6,303 nucleotides of DNA from positions 1 to 6,303 of the forward strand of contig JAGGWI010000195.1 in NCBI GenBank assembly GCA_021157505.1. Direction: 5' to 3'. This DNA is from Desulfuromusa sp. (GTDB lineage Bacteria > Desulfobacterota > Desulfuromonadia > Desulfuromonadales > Geopsychrobacteraceae). The notes beneath the pieces are model-generated. The model had not been told where the DNA came from. It saw only the letters and a program-made list of their open reading frames with translations, and made no database searches. Within the stretch, counting starts at the first letter, position 1; each line of letters opens with the position of its first letter. Below, in pieces: positions 1 to 6,303 of the stretch. A program made the translations under genes and the position numbers.

Positions 1-557
1 TCAATCATGGTATCACCACGGGCGCACTCTTCCTGATTGTCGGATTTCTCTATGAGCGTCGCCACACACGGCTGATTACCGAGTTCGGCGGGGTCGCCAC
101 TAAAATGCCGATCTTTGCAACCATGTTCATGATAGTCACTTTTTCTTCTATCGGTCTGCCCGGAACCAATGGTTTTGTTGGTGAGTTTCTGGCTTTGATG
201 GGAGCGTTTCAGAGTAATTTACGCTGGTATGCAGTCTTTGCAATTCTCGGTGTTATCCTTTCGGCTGTCTATATGCTCTGGGTCTATCAGCGGGTTATGT
301 TTGGCAAGGTCACTAACCCTGAGAATGAAAAACTCAAAGACTTGTCAGCCCGAGAGATTATTGTCATGCTGCCACTGATACTGTTCATTTTCTGGATTGG
401 TGTTGCTCCAAATACCTTCCTTTCAAAAATGAACCCGGCTATGGAACAAATGCTGGAGCATATGGGTGCGGATAAGGTTGCTGTGGTTGAAATGCATCAA
501 CCTGCAGCTGTTGGGCATGCAGCAGGTCACACAGAGACACAAACAGAACATAAATAA
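1..557 (+). CDS. nuoM: NADH-quinone oxidoreductase subunit M (NuoM), 3' part; gene starts before the window
   Basis: NuoM is one of the three antiporter-like, proton-pumping membrane subunits of respiratory complex I. The reading frame is open from base 3, the first complete codon, giving 184 C-terminal residues; E. coli NuoM has about 509, so roughly the first two thirds lie outside the window. Family sequence is clear: the NHGITTGALFL and LYERRHTR segments, then GLPGTNGFVGEF. The Glu of FVGEF (codon 183-185) corresponds to the conserved TM12 glutamate of the proton channel (E407 in E. coli). At least three further hydrophobic helices follow (about 105-180, 225-285 and 352-410). The C-terminal tail after about 430 is hydrophilic and His-rich, which looks lineage-specific. 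The gene ends in two tandem TAA codons (555-560) and nuoN follows 47 bp later in the same direction. The ATG at 105 is internal, not a start. Confidence 0.96.
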   Translation, partial: NHGITTGALFLIVGFLYERRHTRLITEFGGVATKMPIFATMFMIVTFSSIGLPGTNGFVGEFLALMGAFQSNLRWYAVFAILGVILSAVYMLWVYQRVMFGKVTNPENEKLKDLSAREIIVMLPLILFIFWIGVAPNTFLSKMNPAMEQMLEHMGADKVAVVEMHQPAAVGHAAGHTETQTEHK

Positions 558-604
558 TAACTGTATTTAAAGTTGATATAACACTGGTTCCGAGGAGCTG
601 TTAG

Positions 605-2065
605 ATGGAAAATCTGGTTCAAGAAGCCATCCAGAATGTGAATTTACAGGCAATTATGCCATCGCTGGTACTCTGTGTCTTTGGCATGGCGATACTGATG
701 GTCTCAGTTTTTTCCAAACGTGGAAGCACCACACACGTTGCCTGGCTGAGTATTGCAGCTCTGGTTGTTACCGGCTTAGTTACGCTGACTGGCTGGAACA
801 ACCCGCAAGCCGGATTTGCTGGAAGTGTCCTGTTTGATAACTTCGCGACCTTCTTCAGCATGATCTGTATCATCGCTGCGGCCCTGACTATCCTGATGTC
901 AGATGACTATCTCAAGCGTGAAGGTTACCCGGTTAGTGAATATTATCCCCTGATTCTGTTCACCACGGCAGGTGCAATGTGGATGGCTTCAGGAACCGAC
1001 CTGATGACGATCTTCCTTGGTCTGGAAGTTCTGTCCATTTCACTCTATGTATTGGCAGGTTTTTTCCGGCATCAAACCCGTTCAAACGAAGCTGGGTTGA
1101 AATACTTCTTTCTGGGAGCCTTCTCTACCGGTTTCCTGCTCTACGGTGTAGCACTGCTCTACGGTGTCACCGGAACGACCAAGATTGATGGAATTGCCGC
1201 CTATGTCAGTGCGAACCCAGGTGCCGCGATGAACACCATGTTTATTGCTGGTGGAGCGTTACTGCTGGTTGGCTTTTTGTTCAAGATTGCAGCGGCACCA
1301 TTTCATATGTGGACGCCCGATGTCTATCAGGGGGCACCGACACCGATAACTGCATTTATGAGTGCTGGGCCCAAGGCTGCTGCTTTTGCAGCTTTGATGC
1401 GAGTCACTATTATTGGTCTGGATGGTTTGCAGTCTGAACTCACTTCCCTATTCTGGATTCTTGCAGTTCTGACCATGACTATTGGTAACTTCATTGCTTT
1501 GAGTCAAAAAGATCTTAAGCGGATGCTGGCATACTCGTCGATCTCCCATGCTGGTTATGCCATGGTTGGCCTGGTCGCCTGGAATCAGATCGGCTTGTCA
1601 GCAATTCTGTTCTACATGCTGGTTTACACCTTTATGAATATGGGTGCTTTTGCCGTTCTGATTTTGATCGGGAAGAAGGGTGAAGAGAACCTGACCCTCG
1701 ATGGTGTCGCTGGTCTTGGCTATAAGAAACCAGTTCTGGGGATTGTCCTGACGATCTTCCTGTTCTCTCTGATGGGACTTCCGCCAACAGCTGGATTTAC
1801 CGCTAAATTTTATATTTTTGCTGGTGCCATTGAAGCTGGATACATCTGGCTGGCGGTGTTAGGGGTTCTGAACTCGGCAGTCTCTCTTTACTATTATCTG
1901 CGGGTTATGGTGCAAATGTACTTCAAAGATCCCGAAGAGGACTTTGCCTGGGTCTCAATTAATGCACCAGTTATGGTTTCAATTGTTATCTCTGTTGTTG
2001 GTGTCCTCTATCTTGGAATCTTTCCAAATACAGTTATGAATCTGGCTAAATTAGCTGGATTTTAG
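605..2065 (+). CDS. nuoN: NADH-quinone oxidoreductase subunit N (NuoN)
   Basis: This is the complete 486-residue NuoN (E. coli about 485), an antiporter-like subunit that carries one proton channel of complex I in the cytoplasmic membrane. It is hydrophobic throughout, with about 14 helices expected. Channel residues can be placed: E141 in FLGLEVLSISLY, K166 in LKYFFLG, K227 in FKIAAAPFHMWTPDVYQGAP, K257 in AGPKAA, and K401 in GLPPTAGFTAKF. They match the E/K series known in E. coli NuoN (E133, K158, K217, K247, K395). The start at 605 is supported by a GAGGAG Shine-Dalgarno at 592-597, 7 nt upstream. The gene follows nuoM closely and is most likely the last gene of the operon, because a strong terminator lies downstream. 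Its TAG stop (2063-2065) is also the first three bases of a long palindrome, described separately. No defect is visible. Confidence 0.97.
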   Translation: MENLVQEAIQNVNLQAIMPSLVLCVFGMAILMVSVFSKRGSTTHVAWLSIAALVVTGLVTLTGWNNPQAGFAGSVLFDNFATFFSMICIIAAALTILMSDDYLKREGYPVSEYYPLILFTTAGAMWMASGTDLMTIFLGLEVLSISLYVLAGFFRHQTRSNEAGLKYFFLGAFSTGFLLYGVALLYGVTGTTKIDGIAAYVSANPGAAMNTMFIAGGALLLVGFLFKIAAAPFHMWTPDVYQGAPTPITAFMSAGPKAAAFAALMRVTIIGLDGLQSELTSLFWILAVLTMTIGNFIALSQKDLKRMLAYSSISHAGYAMVGLVAWNQIGLSAILFYMLVYTFMNMGAFAVLILIGKKGEENLTLDGVAGLGYKKPVLGIVLTIFLFSLMGLPPTAGFTAKFYIFAGAIEAGYIWLAVLGVLNSAVSLYYYLRVMVQMYFKDPEEDFAWVSINAPVMVSIVISVVGVLYLGIFPNTVMNLAKLAGF

Positions 2066-2226
2066 TACCCTGTACACTTTAACTCTTCGTATCTTATTTG
2101 TTCTTTTACGCATCAACTGCGTTGCGACTTCCGCTGTATAGCTCTGGCTATGCAGCGAAAATCACGCCTTGTTGATACGCAAAATCCCTACGCAATTTTA
2201 CGAAGGTTTAAATGTACAGAGCACTA
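2063..2226. repeat. 164-bp palindromic element bounded by TA, overlapping the nuoN stop; putative MITE
   Basis: The two 80-nt halves (2063-2142 and 2147-2226) are imperfect reverse complements around a 4-nt centre (2143-2146). The best-paired parts are the ends (TAGTACCCTGTACA at 2063-2076 against 2213-2226, two mismatches), an intermediate block (2104-2117 against 2171-2184, two mismatches) and the central stem (2133-2142 against 2147-2156, one G-T pair). It has no coding capacity. It is bounded by TA (2063-2064 and 2225-2226), and the left TA is part of the nuoN TAG stop. Excising it with one TA would give TTT-TAG-AAA, the same stop. The family is inferred: TA bounds and terminal inverted repeats suggest an IS630/Tc1-mariner type MITE, but no transposase is present. 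In the nuo transcript it would fold into one long hairpin. Confidence 0.75.
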
Positions 2227-2250
2227 GAAAAAATAAATAAATATCTCTTA

Positions 2251-2281
2251 AAGCCCCTCTGTTCCCGAGGGGCTTTTTTTT
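2251..2281 (+). terminator. Rho-independent terminator of the nuo operon
   Basis: There is a perfect 9-bp stem, AAGCCCCTC (2251-2259) with GAGGGGCTT (2267-2275), a 7-nt loop (2260-2266) and a run of eight T (2274-2281). It ends transcription from nuoN and lies 36 bp before the ubiD-like start, so that gene needs its own promoter or read-through. Without the palindrome at 2063-2226 the stem would begin about 24 nt after the nuoN stop, a normal distance. Confidence 0.92.
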
Positions 2282-2316
2282 GCCTTTTTGAAAATTGAAT
2301 CGGTTACACTGCTGCT

Positions 2317-3654
2317 ATGGATTTGAGGGAATATTTACAGCAAATAGATGGTCTGGGCGAACTCCAGATTGTCAAAACCACCATCGACGCAAGGTTGGAA
2401 CTGGCAGCTCTGTGTCGCCGGGAGTTTTCTAAGCAAAATGGTGGCAATGCTCTACTCTTTGATCAGGTAGCTGGTTCCTCTTTGCGGGTTGTTGCAAATC
2501 TGTTTGGATCTGAACGGAGAGCCAGCTTGTTACTCCATTCCGATTCTTTCCACCATTTCTCTGCAAAACTGCAAAAGTTGTTGCAGCAAAAAACCGGAAC
2601 AGTTGCAGAGCGTTTGCAATTTTCTGGAAATAATGTTGAGTTGATTTCCGCCGGGACAGCGGAACTTCAGGATGTGCCTGATCTGAGTTTGAAAAGTTTA
2701 CCTGCAATTCAAAGTTGGCCAAACGAAGGGGGAGCATATCTGACTCTAGGGATGGTGTTAACGCAACATCCGCAAACCGGACTTAGAAACCTGGGTTTAT
2801 ATCGGGCACAGGTCATTGATTCCAATCATCTTGCCGTCAATTTTTCATCCGCTTCCGGCGCAGCGGAACATCTGGCAGTTGCAGCTGAAATGGGAAAGTC
2901 TTTGCCCGTCAGCTTGATTTTTGGTGCTGACCCGGCATTTCTCTGGGCGGCAGCAGCTCCATTACCAGAAGGGTGTGATGAATTTATCTTCAGCAGGGCG
3001 CTGTTTGGAATCGATCTGAAATTTACCGCAGGTGTGAGTCAGCCTCTGGCGGTTCCGTCCGATGCAGAGGTTGTCATTGAGGGGCAAATAGATCCCGAAG
3101 ATACAATGACCGAGGGGCCATTTGGTAATCATACCGGTCAATATGTCACCCGTTCAGATTGTCCGGTGATGCGGGTCACTGCCATCCGGCATCGACCGCA
3201 GCCAATCCTTCCAATGACTGTCGTTGGCCCGCCACCGAGTGAGAATATCTATCTTGCCCGGGCGAACGAAATCCTGCTGCGGGAAATGTTGAAGATCGAT
3301 TATCCACAGATTTCTGATCTGCAGATGCCGCAGGAAACAATTTTTCATGGAGTTGCACTATTGGCAGTCAAACCACAGTCAGCTGCAGATAATAAAGATC
3401 TGCTTTACTCCCTCTGGCGGAAGAGTCCCCTGAGCCGTTCCCGATTACTGGTCCTGCTGGATGAGGATATTGACTTGCATTCAGCTTCTAGCAGCTGGTG
3501 GCGTACGATCAATTGTCTGCAGAATCAACGGATCTATCAAGGTAATGGCCGGATTGCGATTGATGCAACCGGTATCAATCCGGATTCACTGGTGGTAGAA
3601 GATCGACAGACACAAGAGCTGCTCAAGCGTCGGAGAGATGAATACGACTTATGA
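2317..3654 (+). CDS. Divergent UbiD-family decarboxylase-like protein
   Basis: This 445-residue protein belongs to the UbiD family: (de)carboxylases that use prenylated FMN, made by UbiX, on aromatic or unsaturated acids, including steps in ubiquinone and menaquinone synthesis. Family marks are RNLGLYRAQVID (157-168), LIFGADPA (200-207), EVVIEG (251-256), EGPFGNHTGQY (266-276) and RIAIDATG (412-419). By alignment from memory to AnFdc1 and E. coli UbiD, N158 and E255 (metal/prFMN ligands), R163 and E266 are kept. The third ligand, His (W-x-x-H), is A179; the acidic D/E after EGPFG is N271; the Arg/Lys of the GRPP/GKPP motif is P305. The C-terminal part is about 18 residues shorter than in E. 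coli UbiD just before DAT. The frame is intact, with no sign of decay. The start is fixed by an in-frame TGA at 2296; the Shine-Dalgarno is weak. It follows the nuo terminator as a probable single gene; no ubiX is in view. The substrate is unknown, and a role in quinone synthesis is only a guess from the family and the nuo neighbour. Confidence 0.85.
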   Translation: MDLREYLQQIDGLGELQIVKTTIDARLELAALCRREFSKQNGGNALLFDQVAGSSLRVVANLFGSERRASLLLHSDSFHHFSAKLQKLLQQKTGTVAERLQFSGNNVELISAGTAELQDVPDLSLKSLPAIQSWPNEGGAYLTLGMVLTQHPQTGLRNLGLYRAQVIDSNHLAVNFSSASGAAEHLAVAAEMGKSLPVSLIFGADPAFLWAAAAPLPEGCDEFIFSRALFGIDLKFTAGVSQPLAVPSDAEVVIEGQIDPEDTMTEGPFGNHTGQYVTRSDCPVMRVTAIRHRPQPILPMTVVGPPPSENIYLARANEILLREMLKIDYPQISDLQMPQETIFHGVALLAVKPQSAADNKDLLYSLWRKSPLSRSRLLVLLDEDIDLHSASSSWWRTINCLQNQRIYQGNGRIAIDATGINPDSLVVEDRQTQELLKRRRDEYDL

Positions 3655-3665
3655 GGTATGCGAAA

Positions 3666-3784
3666 CCCTTCTCCATGAGGGAGAAGGTGGCCGAAGGCTG
3701 GATGAGAGGGGACTCTGAAGTGTGTAAATTGGACTGTCCTGTAATGTTACCCCCTCACCCTGACCCTCTCCTCATGGAGAGGGG
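3666..3784. repeat. Two-hairpin palindromic intergenic repeat (REP-like)
   Basis: The left unit is a hairpin, CCTTCTCC (3667-3674) with GGAGAAGG (3680-3687) and a 5-nt loop. The right unit is a second hairpin, CCCTCTCC (3764-3771) with GGAGAGGG (3776-3783) and a 4-nt loop. The two units are inverted copies of each other: 3666-3680 pairs with 3770-3784 with one mismatch, and 3703-3711 partly pairs with the C-rich run near 3750-3757. The layout and the purine/pyrimidine bias (GGGAGAAGG, CCCTCACCCTGACCCTCTCC) resemble the widespread extragenic repeats that are often mistranslated as PHPDPL-type peptides. It starts 11 bp after the ubiD-like stop and ends 50 bp before recQ. It may stabilise the 3' end of the upstream mRNA. 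It lacks a T run, so it is not a standard terminator. Confidence 0.8.
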
Positions 3785-3822
3785 AATATTCATCGAAGTT
3801 GTGCGGAAGATTGATACTGCCC

Positions 3823-3826
3823 AGGA
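3823..3826 (+). promoter_or_regulatory. Shine-Dalgarno that sets the recQ start
   Basis: AGGA at 3823-3826 lies 8 nt before ATG 3835 but only 5 nt before the in-frame TTG at 3832. This favours ATG 3835 as the recQ start over the one-codon-longer TTG form. Confidence 0.6.
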
Positions 3827-3834
3827 TATAATTG

Positions 3835-5646
3835 ATGTTAAATACTACAGAAAGTTCCACTGTTCGCCAAACTCTAAGTGATGTCTTCGGCTATCAATCC
3901 TTCCGTCCCTATCAGGAAGAGATTATTAACAGTTTGATTCAGGGGGAAGATGCTTTTGTCCTGATGCCGACCGGTGGTGGCAAGTCTCTCTGTTTCCAGA
4001 TTCCCGCCTTACATCGACCCGGGGTCGCGATTGTTGTTTCCCCGTTGATTTCACTGATGAAAGATCAGGTCGATGCCTTGCAGGCCAACGGTGTTCGAGC
4101 CGCTTACTATAATTCCTCATTGAGGGCAGTTGAAGTGCGGCAGGTTCTGACACAGCTGCATGCCGGTCAGCTTGACCTTCTCTACGTAGCTCCTGAGCGA
4201 CTATTAAAGCCCGATTTTCTGGAGCAGTTACGGTCGTCAGGGGTCTCCCTGTTTGCCATTGATGAAGCCCATTGTGTTTCTCAATGGGGGCATGATTTTC
4301 GCCCGGAATATACTGGTTTAGGGCTATTGCGAAACTCTTTTCCCACCGTACCAATGATTGCACTGACTGCAACCGCTGAAAAGCAGACCCGTCTGGATAT
4401 CCTCCACCATTTAAAGTTGCAAAATTCCCGGCAAATTGTTGCCAGTTTCGATCGTCCCAATATTCGCTACACAGTGATTGATAAGGCTAAACCGTACCTG
4501 CAACTTGGTGCGTTTCTCGATAGTCACGACAATGAATCGGGAATTGTCTATTGTTTGAGTCGTAAGCGGGTTGATGAGGTTGCCCGAAAACTGAGACTGG
4601 ATGGTTTAAAAGCTGCCCCCTATCATGCCGGATTGTCGGCCGCAGAGCGCAAGCAGACCCAGGAGGATTTTATCCGCGATGATGTGCAGATTGTTGTCGC
4701 TACGGTTGCTTTCGGTATGGGGATTGACAAGCCCAACGTCCGCTTCGTCGTCCACTACGATCTGCCGAAAAATCTGGAGAGTTATTATCAGGAAACGGGT
4801 CGAGCCGGGCGCGATGGTTTGCCTGCAGAAGCACTGTTACTGTTTGGTTATGGGGATATTGCAATCGGTCGAGGGCTGATCGAAAAGGGGAATAACCCGG
4901 AACAGAAACGGATCGAAATTCACAAACTGAATGCGATGGTTGCTTTTGCCGAATCGGGGACCTGTCGCCGCCGGGCATTGTTGGGTTATTTTGGCGAAAC
5001 TCTCGAAGAGGATTGTGGTAATTGTGATATCTGTCTCAACCCTCCCGAGCGATATGATGCCAGCGAAGACGCCCGTAAGGCACTCTCGTGTGTCTATCGG
5101 GTTGGGCAGCGTTTTGGTATCGGTCATGTTATTGAAGTGCTCCGTGGTGCCAAAACCCAGCGGATCTTTGATTTACGCCACGATCAACTCTCTACTTACG
5201 GCATTGGTCGAGAACAGAATCAGGATCATTGGAGCCATCTGTTGCGGCAGTTGATCCATTATGGCTATCTGGAGCAGGATATCGGTAATTATTCAATTCT
5301 GAAGCTGACCGAAGCAGCCAGACCATTGTTGCGTGGTGAAACTGAATTGACCATCACCAAGCCACGGATTAAACCGGGGCGGAAAAAACGTCCGGAACGA
5401 AAAATTGTTGGTCTTGAATATGATCAGGAATTGTTTAATCAGTTACGTATTCTACGTAAACAGATCGCCGATCGTGATGGGGTTCCCCCTTATGTTGTTT
5501 TTGGTGATGCCAGTCTGGCAGAAATGGCGGCGACCCTGCCGACCGACAAGGAGGCATTTCTGCAGGTCAATGGTGTTGGGCAAGCCAAGTTGCAACGCTA
5601 CGGCTCACAGTTTATCGAGGAAATTATTGGGTTTCTCTGCCGTTAG
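3835..5646 (+). CDS. recQ: ATP-dependent DNA helicase RecQ
   Basis: RecQ is a 3'-5' superfamily 2 DNA helicase of recombination and stalled-fork repair. The 603 residues from ATG 3835 match the family (E. coli about 609). Order, numbered from this ATG: motif 0 FGYQSFRPYQ (18-27); Walker A MPTGGGKS (44-51, K50); DEAH (143-146), followed by the RecQ aromatic-rich loop CVSQWGHDFRPEY; motif III ALTATA (176-181); motif IV around IVYCLSRKR; motifs V and VI in VAFGMGIDKPNVRFVVHYD and QETGRAGRDG (319-328). The zinc site has Cys 377, 394, 397 and 400. The RQC winged helix spans about 405-505, a basic linker about 505-522, and a C-terminal HRDC domain about 530-600. All catalytic residues are present. 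The gene lies alone between a repeat and a convergent GGDEF gene. Its TAG stop (5644-5646) overlaps the palindrome that follows. Confidence 0.97.
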   Translation: MLNTTESSTVRQTLSDVFGYQSFRPYQEEIINSLIQGEDAFVLMPTGGGKSLCFQIPALHRPGVAIVVSPLISLMKDQVDALQANGVRAAYYNSSLRAVEVRQVLTQLHAGQLDLLYVAPERLLKPDFLEQLRSSGVSLFAIDEAHCVSQWGHDFRPEYTGLGLLRNSFPTVPMIALTATAEKQTRLDILHHLKLQNSRQIVASFDRPNIRYTVIDKAKPYLQLGAFLDSHDNESGIVYCLSRKRVDEVARKLRLDGLKAAPYHAGLSAAERKQTQEDFIRDDVQIVVATVAFGMGIDKPNVRFVVHYDLPKNLESYYQETGRAGRDGLPAEALLLFGYGDIAIGRGLIEKGNNPEQKRIEIHKLNAMVAFAESGTCRRRALLGYFGETLEEDCGNCDICLNPPERYDASEDARKALSCVYRVGQRFGIGHVIEVLRGAKTQRIFDLRHDQLSTYGIGREQNQDHWSHLLRQLIHYGYLEQDIGNYSILKLTEAARPLLRGETELTITKPRIKPGRKKRPERKIVGLEYDQELFNQLRILRKQIADRDGVPPYVVFGDASLAEMAATLPTDKEAFLQVNGVGQAKLQRYGSQFIEEIIGFLCR

Positions 5647-5809
5647 CAGCCTGTCGGACTCTCTGGGCTGAAGCGAAAATTTGGTCGTTTGAGATCAGAT
5701 TTTGGCTCATTTGAGAGTAATAGCCGGAGCTATTGGTCGAAAAGGAGCTGAAATATGGGCCAAACAGACGAATTTGCAGCCAGGGCATTGATAGTCCGAC
5801 AGGTTGCTA
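5644..5809. repeat. 166-bp palindromic element bounded by TA, overlapping the recQ stop; putative MITE
   Basis: The two 81-nt halves (5644-5724 and 5729-5809) are imperfect reverse complements around a 4-nt centre (5725-5728). The ends pair best: TAGCAGCCTGTCGGAC (5644-5659) against 5794-5809, 15 of 16 with one G-T pair. The central stem AATAGC-CGGA-GCTATT (5719-5734) is perfect, and the segments between are partly complementary with small shifts. It has no coding capacity. TA bounds it on both sides (5644-5645, 5808-5809), and the left TA belongs to the recQ stop. Excision with one TA would give CGT-TAG-GTA, again the same stop. It shares length, TA bounds, a CCTGT-containing end and the ATAGC-N4-GCTAT centre with the element at 2063-2226. 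It sits between the convergent recQ and GGDEF genes and could fold in either transcript. Calling it a MITE is inference. Confidence 0.75.
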
Positions 5810-5926
5810 GGTAGAAAGGCATCCCTCGCGACTCTCTCTCCTGCTAAGAATACCTGTTATTTATCAAACACACCCTCCTGCCGGGGCAAATCAGCGGATT
5901 AAATTCAAGGTGACGATTGGATTGAA

Positions 5927-6303
5927 TCAAGTGCCAAATGCCAATTGTGAAGCTGGATTATAGGTGAATTCTGTTTTGGGGATAACATGGTCGGAGCGCC
6001 AGATTTCGGTACGGTTACGACCATTTTCTTTTGCCAGATAGAGGGCGCGATCCGCTTCTTCAATTAATTGAGCCGGGTGGATATTGCTCTTCCTGCGGGT
6101 GCAGCTGATTCCAATGCTGACGGTCATTGGTAAACGACCGGCTGGTTGTTTCAATGAGGCTACGGCTACTTGTTTATGGATTCGTTCTGCCAGGATTACA
6201 GCATTGCTGGCTTTGGTATCGGGGAGGATCACCGCAAATTCATCGCCACCGTAGCGACAGCAGATATCGGCCTCCCGGACAGATTTTCTAATGGCATCAG
6301 CAA
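5927..6303 (-). CDS. GGDEF-domain diguanylate cyclase, C-terminal part; gene starts beyond the right edge
   Basis: The minus-strand frame is open from the window edge (first complete codon 6299-6301) to the TGA at 5927-5929, giving 124 residues. The signature RYGGDEF is present (GGDEF at 6236-6250). RxxD (R-E-A-D, 6266-6277) lies at the standard spacing upstream and forms the inhibitory c-di-GMP site (I-site). Downstream come MTVSIGIS and EADRALYLAKENGRNR, the usual end of the fold. With these residues intact the domain should make c-di-GMP from two GTP and be subject to product inhibition. About 20 residues follow the domain without a known motif. Any N-terminal sensor (PAS, GAF, REC or membrane) is outside the window, so the input signal cannot be said. 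A GTG at 6230-6232 lies inside the domain, after GGDEF, and is not a credible start. The gene is convergent with recQ and no clear terminator is visible after it. Confidence 0.95.
   Translation of the reverse strand, partial: ADAIRKSVREADICCRYGGDEFAVILPDTKASNAVILAERIHKQVAVASLKQPAGRLPMTVSIGISCTRRKSNIHPAQLIEEADRALYLAKENGRNRTEIWRSDHVIPKTEFTYNPASQLAFGT

Noticed and set aside
430..557. His-rich tail of NuoM as a metal-binding domain
   Set aside because: Only a few scattered His in a low-complexity C-terminal tail; no spaced ligand motif.
2288..2310. TTGAAA (2288-2293) and TACACT (2305-2310) as a promoter for the ubiD-like gene
   Set aside because: The spacing is only 11 bp and the start codon follows too closely; not supportable.
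2317..3654. The ubiD-like gene as a pseudogene
   Set aside because: The frame is intact from a fixed start to stop and most family motifs are well kept; changed residues alone do not show decay.
3827..3832. Perfect TATAAT hexamer as a recQ promoter -10 box
   Set aside because: Transcription would start at or after the recQ ATG, with no usable later start codon nearby and no -35 at 16-18 bp; likely chance in an AT-rich leader.
3832..3834. TTG as the recQ start, one codon before ATG 3835
   Set aside because: The AGGA at 3823-3826 is too close to it, and ATG is directly next in frame; the difference is a single residue.
3651..3881. 76-residue open frame overlapping the ubiD-like stop and the recQ start
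   Set aside because: It is mostly translation of the two-hairpin repeat (giving a PHPDPL-type peptide), overlaps recQ, and has no independent coding signs.
5810..5926. A terminator or small gene between the second palindrome and the GGDEF stop
   Set aside because: I found no stem with a T run on either strand and no short frame with a ribosome binding site.
5930..6232. A complete 101-residue minus-strand gene starting at GTG 6232
   Set aside because: The frame continues upstream through RYGGDEF and the I-site to the window edge, so the GTG is an internal Val codon.

Overview
The window looks like a chromosomal segment of a Gram-negative, respiring bacterium of moderate GC. The NuoM and NuoN sequences, the UbiD-like protein and the palindromic intergenic repeats suggest a Desulfuromonadales/Geobacter-type organism. 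That placement rests on recall and is only moderately sure, because there is no rRNA gene or other taxonomic marker here.

Layout: (1) positions 1-557 hold the 3' part of nuoM, followed by complete nuoN (605-2065). These are the last two membrane, proton-pumping subunits of NADH:quinone oxidoreductase (complex I), in the usual terminal order of a nuo operon. (2) The gap 2066-2316 holds a 164-bp palindrome that begins inside the nuoN stop codon, then a strong rho-independent terminator that closes the operon. (3) Positions 2317-3654 encode a divergent, shortened UbiD-family (prenylated-FMN decarboxylase) protein. (4) The gap 3655-3834 holds a different, two-hairpin palindromic repeat. (5) Positions 3835-5646 encode a full-length RecQ helicase with all three classical modules. 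(6) The gap 5647-5926 begins with a second palindrome of 166 bp, built like the first and again starting in the stop codon of the upstream gene. From 5810 to 5926 I see nothing recognisable. (7) The minus-strand gene from 5927 to the right edge is the C-terminal end of a GGDEF diguanylate cyclase, convergent with recQ.

The genes do not form one pathway. nuoM and nuoN are respiratory; the UbiD-like gene could be linked to quinone chemistry but its substrate is unknown; recQ is DNA repair; the GGDEF protein makes c-di-GMP. The most interesting structure lies between genes. The two palindromes at 2063-2226 and 5644-5809 are nearly the same length, are symmetric to the base around an identical ATAGC-N4-GCTAT centre, and are each bounded by TA. 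Removing either one, with one TA copy, restores the same TAG stop of the upstream gene. That fits two insertions of a small non-autonomous, TA-targeting element (IS630/Tc1-mariner style MITE) into stop codons. The second point of interest is that the UbiD-like protein has replaced several residues normally tied to metal/prFMN binding and catalysis.
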